Assembly: GCF_015356855.1 (NCBI RefSeq)
Contig: NZ_ARXR01000008.1
Span: forward strand, 100,113-164,112
Origin: Alloalcanivorax venustensis ISO4
Lineage (GTDB): Bacteria; Pseudomonadota; Gammaproteobacteria; Pseudomonadales; Alcanivoracaceae
Reading direction: 5' to 3'
DNA length: 64,000 nucleotides
Each line of letters opens with the position of its first letter. Within the stretch, counting starts at the first letter, position 1. Below are positions 7,162 to 14,465 of this stretch, one piece after another. Below the pieces are notes generated by a model. The model had not been told where the DNA came from and did not search any database. It saw nothing but the letters and a program-made list of their open reading frames with translations. The translations under genes were made by a program, and so were the position numbers.

Positions 7162-7544
7162 TCGTGCTGGTGGATACGGATGTCCTGATCTGGAACTTGC
7201 GTGGCGACCCGGCGGCGGCCGAAGCGCTGGACAGTGCGCCGGGCTTCTGGCTGTCTGCGGTGACCTACATGGAGCTTCTGCAGGGGCTGAGAGACACCCG
7301 CGAGCTGCGGCTGCTGCGTCGGTCTCTGCGGTATTGGGATGCCCGGGTTCTGCATGTCAATGAAGAAATCTCCGCCCGTGCCATGTTCTTGGTGGAGGAG
7401 TACGCGCTCAGCCACAACATGCGGATGGCGGATGCCTTGATTGCCGCCGGCGCCCAGTACGCCGGCTTACCCCTCTTTACCGCCAACGACCGTCATTACC
7501 GCCATATAGACGGCCTGGACCTGCGAATCTTCCGCCCGTCCTAG
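7158..7544 (+). CDS. PIN-domain (VapC-type) toxin ribonuclease
   Basis: A 128-residue PIN domain. The four acidic positions are recognisable: D6 in VLVDTDVLIW, E near 39 in SAVTYMELLQG, D near 95 in NMRMADALIAA, and the NDRHY segment near 115 (TANDRHYRHI). VapC-family toxins cleave tRNA or rRNA; the target here cannot be read from sequence. It starts at TTG overlapping the phd stop, or possibly at GTG 7164. The protein looks intact. Confidence 0.85.
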   Translation: MIVLVDTDVLIWNLRGDPAAAEALDSAPGFWLSAVTYMELLQGLRDTRELRLLRRSLRYWDARVLHVNEEISARAMFLVEEYALSHNMRMADALIAAGAQYAGLPLFTANDRHYRHIDGLDLRIFRPS

Positions 7545-7567
7545 CCGCCGCGAACGGTGGTAATTGA

Positions 7568-7849
7568 ATGTCGAGACATGCTTCCGGTAAGCTAGAAACC
7601 GTTGAAATGAGTGGGTTGAGAGAAATGCATCAGCGCAATGATTACCATATTCCGGAACAGCTGCCGTTTTTGACGGCGGTATGTTGGGATTTGGCTGATG
7701 TGCACGCTCTGACCATTGACGAGATGCTTAACCGCTACGAGCGCGGCTGGGACTATCGCGGTACTTTGGCCGATCTGGAAGGCCAGGAAAAAGTGTTCGT
7801 GCGTGAGTTGGCTATCGCCAAGGGCTCCTGGCTCCAAGTTGATGTTTAA
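7568..7849 (+). CDS. Hypothetical partner of the AbiEii-type nucleotidyltransferase
   Basis: Up to 93 residues, no recognised domain, soluble and acidic. ATG 7568 is the longest start. ATG 7625 is better served by a GAGAG sequence and would give about 74 residues. Its stop region overlaps the start of the nucleotidyltransferase by 8 bp, so the two are probably co-translated. By position it is the candidate antitoxin or accessory subunit. It is not an AbiEi-type winged-helix protein. Confidence 0.6.
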   Translation: MSRHASGKLETVEMSGLREMHQRNDYHIPEQLPFLTAVCWDLADVHALTIDEMLNRYERGWDYRGTLADLEGQEKVFVRELAIAKGSWLQVDV

Positions 7850-8573
7850 GTACGAGCATCACAACAAGATCCACCGTATTCTCAACTCGCTGGATACCGT
7901 TTTATTTCGCGATATCGGTGCCCACTTTGGTGGTGGTACCTGGATTTCCCTGCTCCATGGCGAATATCGTTGGAGCAAGGACGTCGATTTTCTTTGTCCG
8001 ATCGGGGCGGGTTACAAGCGACTACGCCAAATAACCGCGGCTTCCGATCCCGCCGTTTTGTTTTCCCAAACTTCCTCTTTCACTTTTCCCAGATCGCTGA
8101 CCGCCAATCAGTATGGCGTTCGTTTCTTGGTAATAGTTGATGATACGCCTATCAAATTTGAAATCGTGGCGGAGGCCAGGATCGCGTTAGCGGCACCTGA
8201 ATACCCCACGTGGTTGGACGTTCCCTGCTTGGCTAAAGTGGATCGCCAAGCCGAGAAGCTGCTTGCCAACGCGGATCGTTGGGCCGATCCAAGCATCGAG
8301 TCACGGGACCTGATCGATCTTGCGGTGTTGAGGCTGCATGAAGGTAAGTCAGACGAAGCCATGTGCAAGGCTGAAGCGGCTTATCCCGTGAGGGAGCCGC
8401 TTCGGAAGGCGCTGGTGAAATTTCAGGGGTCCGAAGAGTATCGCGACAAGTGCTTTTCCGCGCTTCAGATAGCAGACCGTGCCATGGTCATTGATGGTGT
8501 TGATTTGCTGGCGGCTGATTGTGGTTTGGAGGGGACTCGTCGATCCCACTATGAGTTCCGTCGGGAGTTTTAG
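7842..8573 (+). CDS. AbiEii/AbiGii-family nucleotidyltransferase
   Basis: A 243-residue protein with the AbiEii-type active site: HFGGGTWISLLHGEYRWSKD then VDFL (GG...S/T...R.S.D.D), followed by FEIVAEARI and the conserved LAKVDRQAEKLLANADRW and SRDLIDLAVL segments. Family members act as toxins in type IV/II-like systems or as phage-abortive factors by transferring nucleotides. Only the fold assignment is firm here. I chose ATG 7842, which overlaps the upstream frame; the computed frame to 7716 is out of context. It ends next to a tandem REP-like repeat. Confidence 0.78.
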   Translation: MFKYEHHNKIHRILNSLDTVLFRDIGAHFGGGTWISLLHGEYRWSKDVDFLCPIGAGYKRLRQITAASDPAVLFSQTSSFTFPRSLTANQYGVRFLVIVDDTPIKFEIVAEARIALAAPEYPTWLDVPCLAKVDRQAEKLLANADRWADPSIESRDLIDLAVLRLHEGKSDEAMCKAEAAYPVREPLRKALVKFQGSEEYRDKCFSALQIADRAMVIDGVDLLAADCGLEGTRRSHYEFRREF

Positions 8574-8579
8574 CGGCTT

Positions 8580-8674
8580 GCCGGGAGCTTCGCTCCCTTT
8601 CGCGGGCGAGGCCCGCTCCCACACAAAGCCCGCTCCCACAAAAGCCCGTTCCCACAAAGCCCGTTCCCACACAG
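8580..8674. repeat. REP-like element with four tandem tail units
   Basis: Inverted copy of the window's dispersed repeat: CCGGGAGCTTCGCTCCC hairpin, CTTTCGCGGGC...GCCCGC hairpin, then four successive AAGCCCGCTCCCACA-like units (8611-8674, period about 15-16) drifting to GTTCCC in the last two. It fills the gap between the AbiEii-type gene and tetR. Confidence 0.75.
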
Positions 8675-8677
8675 GGC

Positions 8678-9382
8678 TCAGGCGGCGGTGCCCAGCATCC
8701 GACGAATCAGGATACTGACCTGCTCAAGCGCCTGTTCGGGGGTCATCTGGCCCTTGGGGTTGTACCAGTAGGCCATGCGGTCGCACTGGCTGAGCAGGGC
8801 CAGGGTGACCACCTTGGGGCTGACCGGGGCGTCGTCGGCGACGTAGTCGCGCACCAGGTCCTGGACGGTGTGGCGGTAGCCGGCCATGCGGCCGCTGAAG
8901 TGCCGGGCGGTGTCCTCGGGCAGGAACATGCGCGCGAATTGCGGATCGATCAGGCGGTCGTTGGCGCGGGCGATCAGCCGGTGGCGCATCTTGTAGCCGG
9001 CGTGCCGGTGGACGATTTCGAACAGCCGTTGCTCGCGGGGCACGTCGTCGATGCCTTCGAGGATGTAGCTGAAGAAATCGGTCATGCCCAGTTCGATGGC
9101 CTCGACCAGCAGTTGCTCCTTGGAGGCGTAGTAGTTGTAGAGGGTGGGGGCCTTGAGGCCCACCCAGCCGGCCAGGGTGCGCATGTTGAGGTTTTCGTAG
9201 CCGCGTTCCGCGAACAGGGCGATGGCGGCCACCAGGATGCGGCTTTGCATGGTGCCGCCGTCGGCCCGTTCGCTGACTTCCCGCAGGTCTTTCTCGATGT
9301 TCTCGCCGAGGTAGCGCGGTGTCGCCTGGTCGGCCGGCAGACGGGCGCCGTTGCGGGTGCGCCGTATTTTCGGTTCGCTCAT
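8678..9382 (-). CDS. TetR-family regulator of the monooxygenase/ABC operon
   Basis: A 234-residue protein with an N-terminal extension of about 45 residues, then a TetR HTH (ILVAAIALFAERGYENLNMR and LAGWVGLKAPTLYNYYASKE). The helical ligand-binding domain follows and ends MTPEQALEQVSILIRRMLG. I chose ATG 9382, overlapping the stop of the upstream CoA ligase (ATGA); a GTG at 9403 is less likely. Being the last gene of the eight-gene operon, it can autoregulate it. The perfect palindrome at 17913-17932 is the candidate operator. The inducer is probably the imported acid or its CoA thioester, by analogy with other TetR proteins next to CoA ligases. Confidence 0.9.
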   Translation of the reverse strand: MSEPKIRRTRNGARLPADQATPRYLGENIEKDLREVSERADGGTMQSRILVAAIALFAERGYENLNMRTLAGWVGLKAPTLYNYYASKEQLLVEAIELGMTDFFSYILEGIDDVPREQRLFEIVHRHAGYKMRHRLIARANDRLIDPQFARMFLPEDTARHFSGRMAGYRHTVQDLVRDYVADDAPVSPKVVTLALLSQCDRMAYWYNPKGQMTPEQALEQVSILIRRMLGTAA

Positions 9383-11067
9383 AGGTCCTGTACTTCCCGC
9401 CACATGATCTTGCCGCTGCCGTTCTTGGGCAGGGCGTCCACGAAGTCGACGATTTTCGGCACTTTATACGCGGCCATATTTTCGCGGCACCATTCTATCA
9501 GGGTCTCGGCGTCCAGGCCCGGGTGAGAGGCGCGGCGCACCACCACGGCGCGTACGGTTTCGCCCCGGTAGGCGTCCTGGCTGCCGACCACGCAGGCTTC
9601 CTGGATGCCCGGGTGGCGGAACAGCAGGTTTTCCACTTCCGCGGGCCACACCTTGAAGCCGGAGGCGTTGATCATGCGTTTGATGCGGTCGGTGATGTAG
9701 AAGTAGCCCTCGCCGTCGCGCCGCCCCAGATCCCCGGTGAGGAAGTACTTACGGCCGCCGATGTAGACGAAGCTTTTGGCGGTGGCTTCGTCGTTGTTCC
9801 AGTAGCCCTGGAACACCTGCGGGCCGTGGATGGCGATTTCGCCGGGCTGGTTGTCGGCGCACTCTTCGCGGGTGTCCGGGTCCAGCACTTTCACGTCGGT
9901 GCTCATGAATGGAATACCCAGGCACTGAAGCTTCGGCCGGTGGCAGGGGTTCATATGGGTGGGGCCGGAGGTTTCGGTGAGGCCGTAGCCTTCCACGAAG
10001 TTCAGCCCGTAGGTGTCCCTGAGGCGTTCGGCCACGGCTTCCGGCATGGCCGCGCCGCCGCCGCCGATGAACGCCAGCCGCGACAGGTCGTAGCGTTCCA
10101 GATCCGGTGAGGCGAGCAGGTCCACCACCATGGTGGGGATGCACAGCCAGTGGCTGATGCCTTCTTTTTCGATCAGGTGGCTGGCCAGGTCGCGCTGCCA
10201 GCGCGGCAGGATCACCAGGGTGCCGCCGCCGAAGATCGTGCCGTGCATCACGCACACCAGTCCGGTGATGTGGAACAGCGGCAGCACCGCCAGCATCACG
10301 CTTTCCGGGTCGCCGTTGATCCAGTGCCAGCTGGCCACGGCGTTGTGCATGATCGAACCGTGGTGGTGCACGCAGCCCTTGGGCGCGCCGGTGGTGCCGC
10401 TGGTGTAGGGCAGCAGGCAGGGCGTGTCCGGGTCGCCGATCAGCACCGGCGGCGGCAGGGTGGTGGCCAGCGCCTCCAGCCAGGGGGTGACGGGCGTGTG
10501 TCCGTCCAGGGGCAGGTTGCAGGTGTAGAGCCAGTCGTTCCACTCTTCGGGCACCGGCAGGTCCTGGCTGGCGCCGCGGTCGAAGGCGTCGGCGTAGCGG
10601 GTCACCAGCAGCCGCTGCAGTTGCTCGTCGCGGGGCAGCGCGTTGTTGGCGTCGGTGAGTTCGCGGGCCAGCTCCGCGGAACAGATCGCCGCCTTGGCGC
10701 CGGCGTTGTGGATGTAGTGGCCCAGCTCGGAGGCTTTGTTCATCGGGTTGATCGGCACCACCACCGCGTTGGCGCGCATGATGGCGTAGTGGGCGATCAC
10801 CAACTGCGGGCAGTTCTGCATCATCACCAGCACCCGGTCGCCGGGGCGCACGCCGGCGCCGCTGAGCCAGGCCGCCAGGGTTTCGCACTGGCACAGCAGC
10901 TCGCGGTAGCTGAGCGCGCGGTCGAAGAAGCGGATCGCGATTTTTTCCGGATAGCGCCGCGCGCTGGTGACCAGGTTGTCCCACAGGGTGGTGCGCGGCG
11001 GCCGCAGGCTTTTGGACAGCCGCGGCGGCCAGTGATGGTGAAACGCGTCGGGGGTATGGGTGGTCAT
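9379..11067 (-). CDS. Acyl-CoA synthetase (AMP-forming)
   Basis: A 562-residue ANL-superfamily enzyme with all main motifs: the P-loop YTSGTTGAPKG, GYGLTETSGPTHMNP, LTGDLGRRDGEGYFYITDR, INASGFKVWPAEVENLL and the C-terminal catalytic lysine in PKNGSGKIMWREVQ. It activates a carboxylic acid to its CoA thioester. Sequence does not fix the substrate, but the operon imports something through a branched-chain-type ABC system and carries an aromatic-ring-type monooxygenase. The start ATG overlaps the livM-type stop (ATGA), and its own stop overlaps tetR in the same way, indicating tight translational coupling. Confidence 0.9.
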   Translation of the reverse strand: MTTHTPDAFHHHWPPRLSKSLRPPRTTLWDNLVTSARRYPEKIAIRFFDRALSYRELLCQCETLAAWLSGAGVRPGDRVLVMMQNCPQLVIAHYAIMRANAVVVPINPMNKASELGHYIHNAGAKAAICSAELARELTDANNALPRDEQLQRLLVTRYADAFDRGASQDLPVPEEWNDWLYTCNLPLDGHTPVTPWLEALATTLPPPVLIGDPDTPCLLPYTSGTTGAPKGCVHHHGSIMHNAVASWHWINGDPESVMLAVLPLFHITGLVCVMHGTIFGGGTLVILPRWQRDLASHLIEKEGISHWLCIPTMVVDLLASPDLERYDLSRLAFIGGGGAAMPEAVAERLRDTYGLNFVEGYGLTETSGPTHMNPCHRPKLQCLGIPFMSTDVKVLDPDTREECADNQPGEIAIHGPQVFQGYWNNDEATAKSFVYIGGRKYFLTGDLGRRDGEGYFYITDRIKRMINASGFKVWPAEVENLLFRHPGIQEACVVGSQDAYRGETVRAVVVRRASHPGLDAETLIEWCRENMAAYKVPKIVDFVDALPKNGSGKIMWREVQDL

Positions 11068-12062
11068 GATTGAGACTCCGGTGCCGGGTTGGGGGTGCGG
11101 ACACGGCGGCGCAGGGCGTCGAGCTCGCCCATGATGCCGCGCCGGAAAGCGAGCACGCAGATCACGAACACGATGCCCATGATCATCATCACCGACTCGC
11201 CGAGGGTGGCGAACCAGCCGATGCCGGTGACGCCGGCGAGCAGCGCGCCCAGCTCGCCGATCTTGTTCTCCAGGGTGACCAGCACCACGGCGCCGACCAC
11301 CGGGCCGGACAGGGTGCCCAGGCCGCCCACCAGGGTCATCAGCAGGGCGTGGCCGGAGGTCATCCAGTGCACGTCGGAGAGCGTCACGAAGCCCAAGCCA
11401 ATGGCCTTGAGCGCGCCCGCCAGGCCGGTGAGCGCGGCGGACAGGGTGAACACCAGCAGCTTGTAGCGGTCCGGGTGGTAGCCCAGCGATACCGCGCGCG
11501 GCTCGTTGTCCTTGATCGCGGTGAGCGCCTGGCCGAACGGCGAGCGCACCACCCGGGCGATGAACAGGAACGCCGCCACGCCGATGGTCAGGGTGGTGTA
11601 GTACATGACGCGGTCGTTGTGCAGATCGATGAAGCCGAACAGCATGCCCCGGTCGATGCCCTGCAGGCCGTCCTCGCCGCCGGTCTGCGGAATCTGTACG
11701 CACAGGAAATAGACCAGCTGCGCCAGCGCCAGGGTGATCATGGTGAAGTAGATGCCGGAGCGGCGGATCGACACATAGCCCATCACCAGCCCCATCAGCG
11801 CGCCCACCGACAGGCCGGCGAGCAGCGCCAGTTCCGGCGACAGCGCCCAGGCCTTGATGCCGTAGCCGGCCACATAGCCGCCGACGCCGAGAAAGGCGGC
11901 GTGGCCCAGGGACGCCAGGCCGGTGTAGCCGAGCAGCAAATGAAACGCGCAGGCGAACAGCGCGTAGCAGAGAATCTTGGTGCCGAGCACCGGGTAGAGC
12001 CCCATCCAGGGGGCGGCCACCAGGGCCAGCAGCAGGAAGCCGTAGCACATCGGGCGAGTCAT
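11064..12062 (-). CDS. livM: Branched-chain amino-acid-type ABC permease, LivM family
   Basis: A 332-residue polytopic permease with the LivM signature GYTGLASLGHAAFLGVGGYV near the N-terminus and the GGLGTLSGPVVGA permease motif in the C-terminal half. It pairs with the LivH-type protein to form the membrane channel. I chose ATG 12062, overlapping the LivH stop by 4 bp. Named from the family; the true substrate may be an aromatic or other organic acid rather than a branched-chain amino acid. Confidence 0.88.
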   Translation of the reverse strand: MTRPMCYGFLLLALVAAPWMGLYPVLGTKILCYALFACAFHLLLGYTGLASLGHAAFLGVGGYVAGYGIKAWALSPELALLAGLSVGALMGLVMGYVSIRRSGIYFTMITLALAQLVYFLCVQIPQTGGEDGLQGIDRGMLFGFIDLHNDRVMYYTTLTIGVAAFLFIARVVRSPFGQALTAIKDNEPRAVSLGYHPDRYKLLVFTLSAALTGLAGALKAIGLGFVTLSDVHWMTSGHALLMTLVGGLGTLSGPVVGAVVLVTLENKIGELGALLAGVTGIGWFATLGESVMMIMGIVFVICVLAFRRGIMGELDALRRRVRTPNPAPESQS

Positions 12063-12940
12063 TCCACACCTCCAAACAGGCCGTTGGGCCGCACCAGCAG
12101 CACCAGCACCATGACCAGGAACATCACCATGGAAGAGGCTTCCGGGTAGTACACCTTGGTGAGCGCTTCCACCAGGCCCAGCCCGATGCCGGTGACCACG
12201 GTGCCGGCGATGGAGCCCATGCCGCCGATCACCACCACCGCGAACACGATCACGATCATGGTCTGGCCGGTGAGCGCGGAGACCTGCATGATCGGCGCGG
12301 CCAGCACCCCGGCGAACGCCGCCAGGGCGACGCCGAAGCCGAAGGTCAGGCTGACCAGCACCGGCACGTTGATGCCGAAGGCTTCCACCAGCTTGGGGTT
12401 CTCGGTGGCGGCGCGCAGGTAGGCGCCCAGGCGGGTGCGCTCGATGGTGTACCAGGTGGCGGCGCACACCAGCAGCGAGGCGACGATCACCCACAGCCGG
12501 TAGTTGGGGATCATCAGAAAGCCCAGGTCGGTGACGCCGGAGATCGGCGCCGGGCCGTAGGGCTTGCCGGACACGCCGTAAACGGAGCGCACCGCGCCTT
12601 CGATGATCAGCGTCAGGCCCAGGGTCAGCAGCAGGCCGTACAAATAGTCGAGCTTGTAGATGCGTTTCAGAAACAAACGCTCCAGCACGATGCCGAACAC
12701 GCCCACCACCAGCGGCGCCAGGAACAGCATCACCCAGTAGTTGAGCTCGAAGTAATAGAGGCCGGCCCAGCTGAGCAGCGCGCCCAGCATGAACATGGCG
12801 CCGTGGGTGAAGTTGATCACGTGCAGCATGCCGAAGATGACCGCCAGCCCCAGGCTCAGGACCGCGTAGAAGCAGCCGTTCACCAGGCCGATCATCAGTT
12901 GCGCCATGAGTGCCTGCACCGGCACACCGAATATATCCAT
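12059..12940 (-). CDS. livH: Branched-chain amino-acid-type ABC permease, LivH family
   Basis: A 293-residue permease with the LivH pattern: MIGLVNGCFYAVLSLGLAVI, FGMLHVINFTHGAMFMLGA and VVIGGMGSIAGTVVTGIGLG. About eight membrane helices are evident. It lies 19 bp downstream of livF and overlaps livM by 4 bp. Confidence 0.9.
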   Translation of the reverse strand: MDIFGVPVQALMAQLMIGLVNGCFYAVLSLGLAVIFGMLHVINFTHGAMFMLGALLSWAGLYYFELNYWVMLFLAPLVVGVFGIVLERLFLKRIYKLDYLYGLLLTLGLTLIIEGAVRSVYGVSGKPYGPAPISGVTDLGFLMIPNYRLWVIVASLLVCAATWYTIERTRLGAYLRAATENPKLVEAFGINVPVLVSLTFGFGVALAAFAGVLAAPIMQVSALTGQTMIVIVFAVVVIGGMGSIAGTVVTGIGLGLVEALTKVYYPEASSMVMFLVMVLVLLVRPNGLFGGVE

Positions 12941-12959
12941 AGCCTTCCCTTTATTGTTT

Positions 12960-13682
12960 TCAGACGCTGAGCATGCGCGCCACTTCGTCGGCGTTGTCGT
13001 CCAGTTGGTCCGGGGTCAGGGTGTCGATGATGCGGCCGCTCTCCATGAACAGCAGCCGGTCCGACAGCGCCGCCGAAAAATGAAAATTCTGCTCCACCAG
13101 CAGGATGGTGTAGCCGCGCCGGCGCAGCTCCTGGATCGCCTGGCCGAGGGTGTCGACGATCACCGGCGCCAGCCCTTCGGAGATTTCATCCAGCAACAGC
13201 AGCCGCGCGCCGGTGCGCAGAATGCGCGCCAGGGCGAGCATCTGCTGTTCGCCGCCGGACAGCGCCATGCCCGGGCTGTGCTTGCGCTCTTCCAGGTTGG
13301 GGAACAGCCGGTAGACCTCATTCAGCGAGAGCCCCGCTTCGCTGCCCTTGAACAGCGGCGGCAGCAGCAGGTTTTCCTCGCAGCTGAGGCTGGCGAAAAT
13401 CCCCCGCTCTTCCGGGCAGTAGCCGACGCCGAGCCGGGCGATGCGGTGCGTGCTCGTGCCGATTACTTCCTCGTCGAACACCCGTATTGACCCGCTGCGC
13501 CGGCCGGTGAGGCCGAGCAGGGCGCGTAGCGTGGTGGTGCGCCCGGCGCCGTTGCGGCCCAGCAGGGTGACCACCTCGCCGTGCTGAACGTCGAAGTTCA
13601 CGCCCTGCAGCACGTGGGATTCGCCGTACCAGGCGTGCAGATCACGCACCGCCAGGGCCGCTGTTTGCGTTGCGGTGTTCAT
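12960..13682 (-). CDS. livF: ABC transporter ATPase, LivF family, with Arg in Walker A
   Basis: A 240-residue ABC ATPase of LivF type with signature LSGGEQQMLALARIL, Walker B LLLDEISEGLAP and H-loop in LLVEQNFHF. The Walker A reads GRNGAGRTT, so the nucleotide-binding lysine is replaced by Arg48 (codon CGC). The partner LivG has the normal GPNGAGKTT. The start overlaps the livG stop by 4 bp. The importer would thus have one canonical and one altered site, unless Arg is tolerated in this subfamily. Confidence 0.88.
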   Translation of the reverse strand: MNTATQTAALAVRDLHAWYGESHVLQGVNFDVQHGEVVTLLGRNGAGRTTTLRALLGLTGRRSGSIRVFDEEVIGTSTHRIARLGVGYCPEERGIFASLSCEENLLLPPLFKGSEAGLSLNEVYRLFPNLEERKHSPGMALSGGEQQMLALARILRTGARLLLLDEISEGLAPVIVDTLGQAIQELRRRGYTILLVEQNFHFSAALSDRLLFMESGRIIDTLTPDQLDDNADEVARMLSV

Positions 13683-14452
13683 GCCACGCTCTCCTTGCCG
13701 TGCCCGGGGGCGGTGCCCATGTAGGCCTCCATCACCCGGGGGTTGGTGGACACCTCCTGGTAGCCGCCGCTGGCGATCAGCCGGCCGCGCTGCAGCACCG
13801 ACAGGGTGTCGGCGATGGACGCCACCACCTTCATGTTGTGCTCCACCATCAGCACGGTGCGGCCGACGGCCACCTGCTGGATCAGCGCGGTGACCCGGTC
13901 CACGTCCTCGTAGCCCATGCCCTGGGTGGGTTCGTCCAGCAGCATCAGCACCGGGTCCATGGCCAGGGTGGTGGCCAGCTCCAGGGCCCGCTTGTGGCCG
14001 TAGGGCAGGCTACCGGCGGCGTGCGAGGCGACGCCGGTGAGCCCCACGGACTCCAGCAGCGCCATGGCACGGTCGTTGAGCCGGTTGAGCACCCGGTCGC
14101 TTTTCCAGAAGTGAAACGACATACCCAGCTCGCGCTGCAGCGCCAGCCGCACGTTGTCGAGCACGCTCAGGCTGGCGAACACCGCGGAGATCTGAAACGA
14201 GCGCACCATGCCGCGCCGCGCCACCTCGCGGGGCGGCAGTGCGCACACTGACCGCCCGTTGAAGTGGATCTCGCCGGCGCTGGGCTCGGTGAAGCGGGTG
14301 AGCAGGTTGAACAGCGTGGTCTTGCCGGCCCCGTTTGGGCCGATCAGGGCGTGGATGTGCCCCTTTTTTACGGACAGATCCACGTTGTCGACGGCGGTGA
14401 AGCCCTTGAAGCGTTTGCTCAACCGCCGGGTGCCCAGTACCTCGTCCGTCAT
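13679..14452 (-). CDS. livG: ABC transporter ATPase, LivG family
   Basis: A 257-residue ATPase with Walker A GPNGAGKTT (about residues 38-46), the LivG-type insertion in the middle of the domain, a degenerate signature (AAGSLPYGHKRALELATTLA), Walker B VLMLLDEPTQGMG and H-loop VLMVEHNMKVV. It forms the heterodimeric motor with LivF. It begins 13 bp after the binding-protein gene. Confidence 0.9.
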   Translation of the reverse strand: MTDEVLGTRRLSKRFKGFTAVDNVDLSVKKGHIHALIGPNGAGKTTLFNLLTRFTEPSAGEIHFNGRSVCALPPREVARRGMVRSFQISAVFASLSVLDNVRLALQRELGMSFHFWKSDRVLNRLNDRAMALLESVGLTGVASHAAGSLPYGHKRALELATTLAMDPVLMLLDEPTQGMGYEDVDRVTALIQQVAVGRTVLMVEHNMKVVASIADTLSVLQRGRLIASGGYQEVSTNPRVMEAYMGTAPGHGKESVA

Positions 14453-14465
14453 GTCTGTCCCCTTT

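Noticed and set aside
8611..8674. Possible CRISPR array
   Set aside because: Units are only 15-16 bases, directly adjacent without unique spacers, and match the tail of the dispersed REP-like repeat. No CRISPR array or cas gene was seen in the window.
5203..8790. The tetR fragments as attachment sites of an integrative element
   Set aside because: The copies are only about 85-88% identical, no integrase gene lies between them, and no tRNA or other usual target is nearby; old recombination or paralogy is simpler.
9379..12075. An 898-residue open frame covering the CoA ligase plus more upstream sequence
   Set aside because: Only the last 562 codons (from 11067) are ligase; the upstream part is an out-of-frame reading of livM, rich in Arg/Gly/Ala/Pro as expected for a shadow frame.
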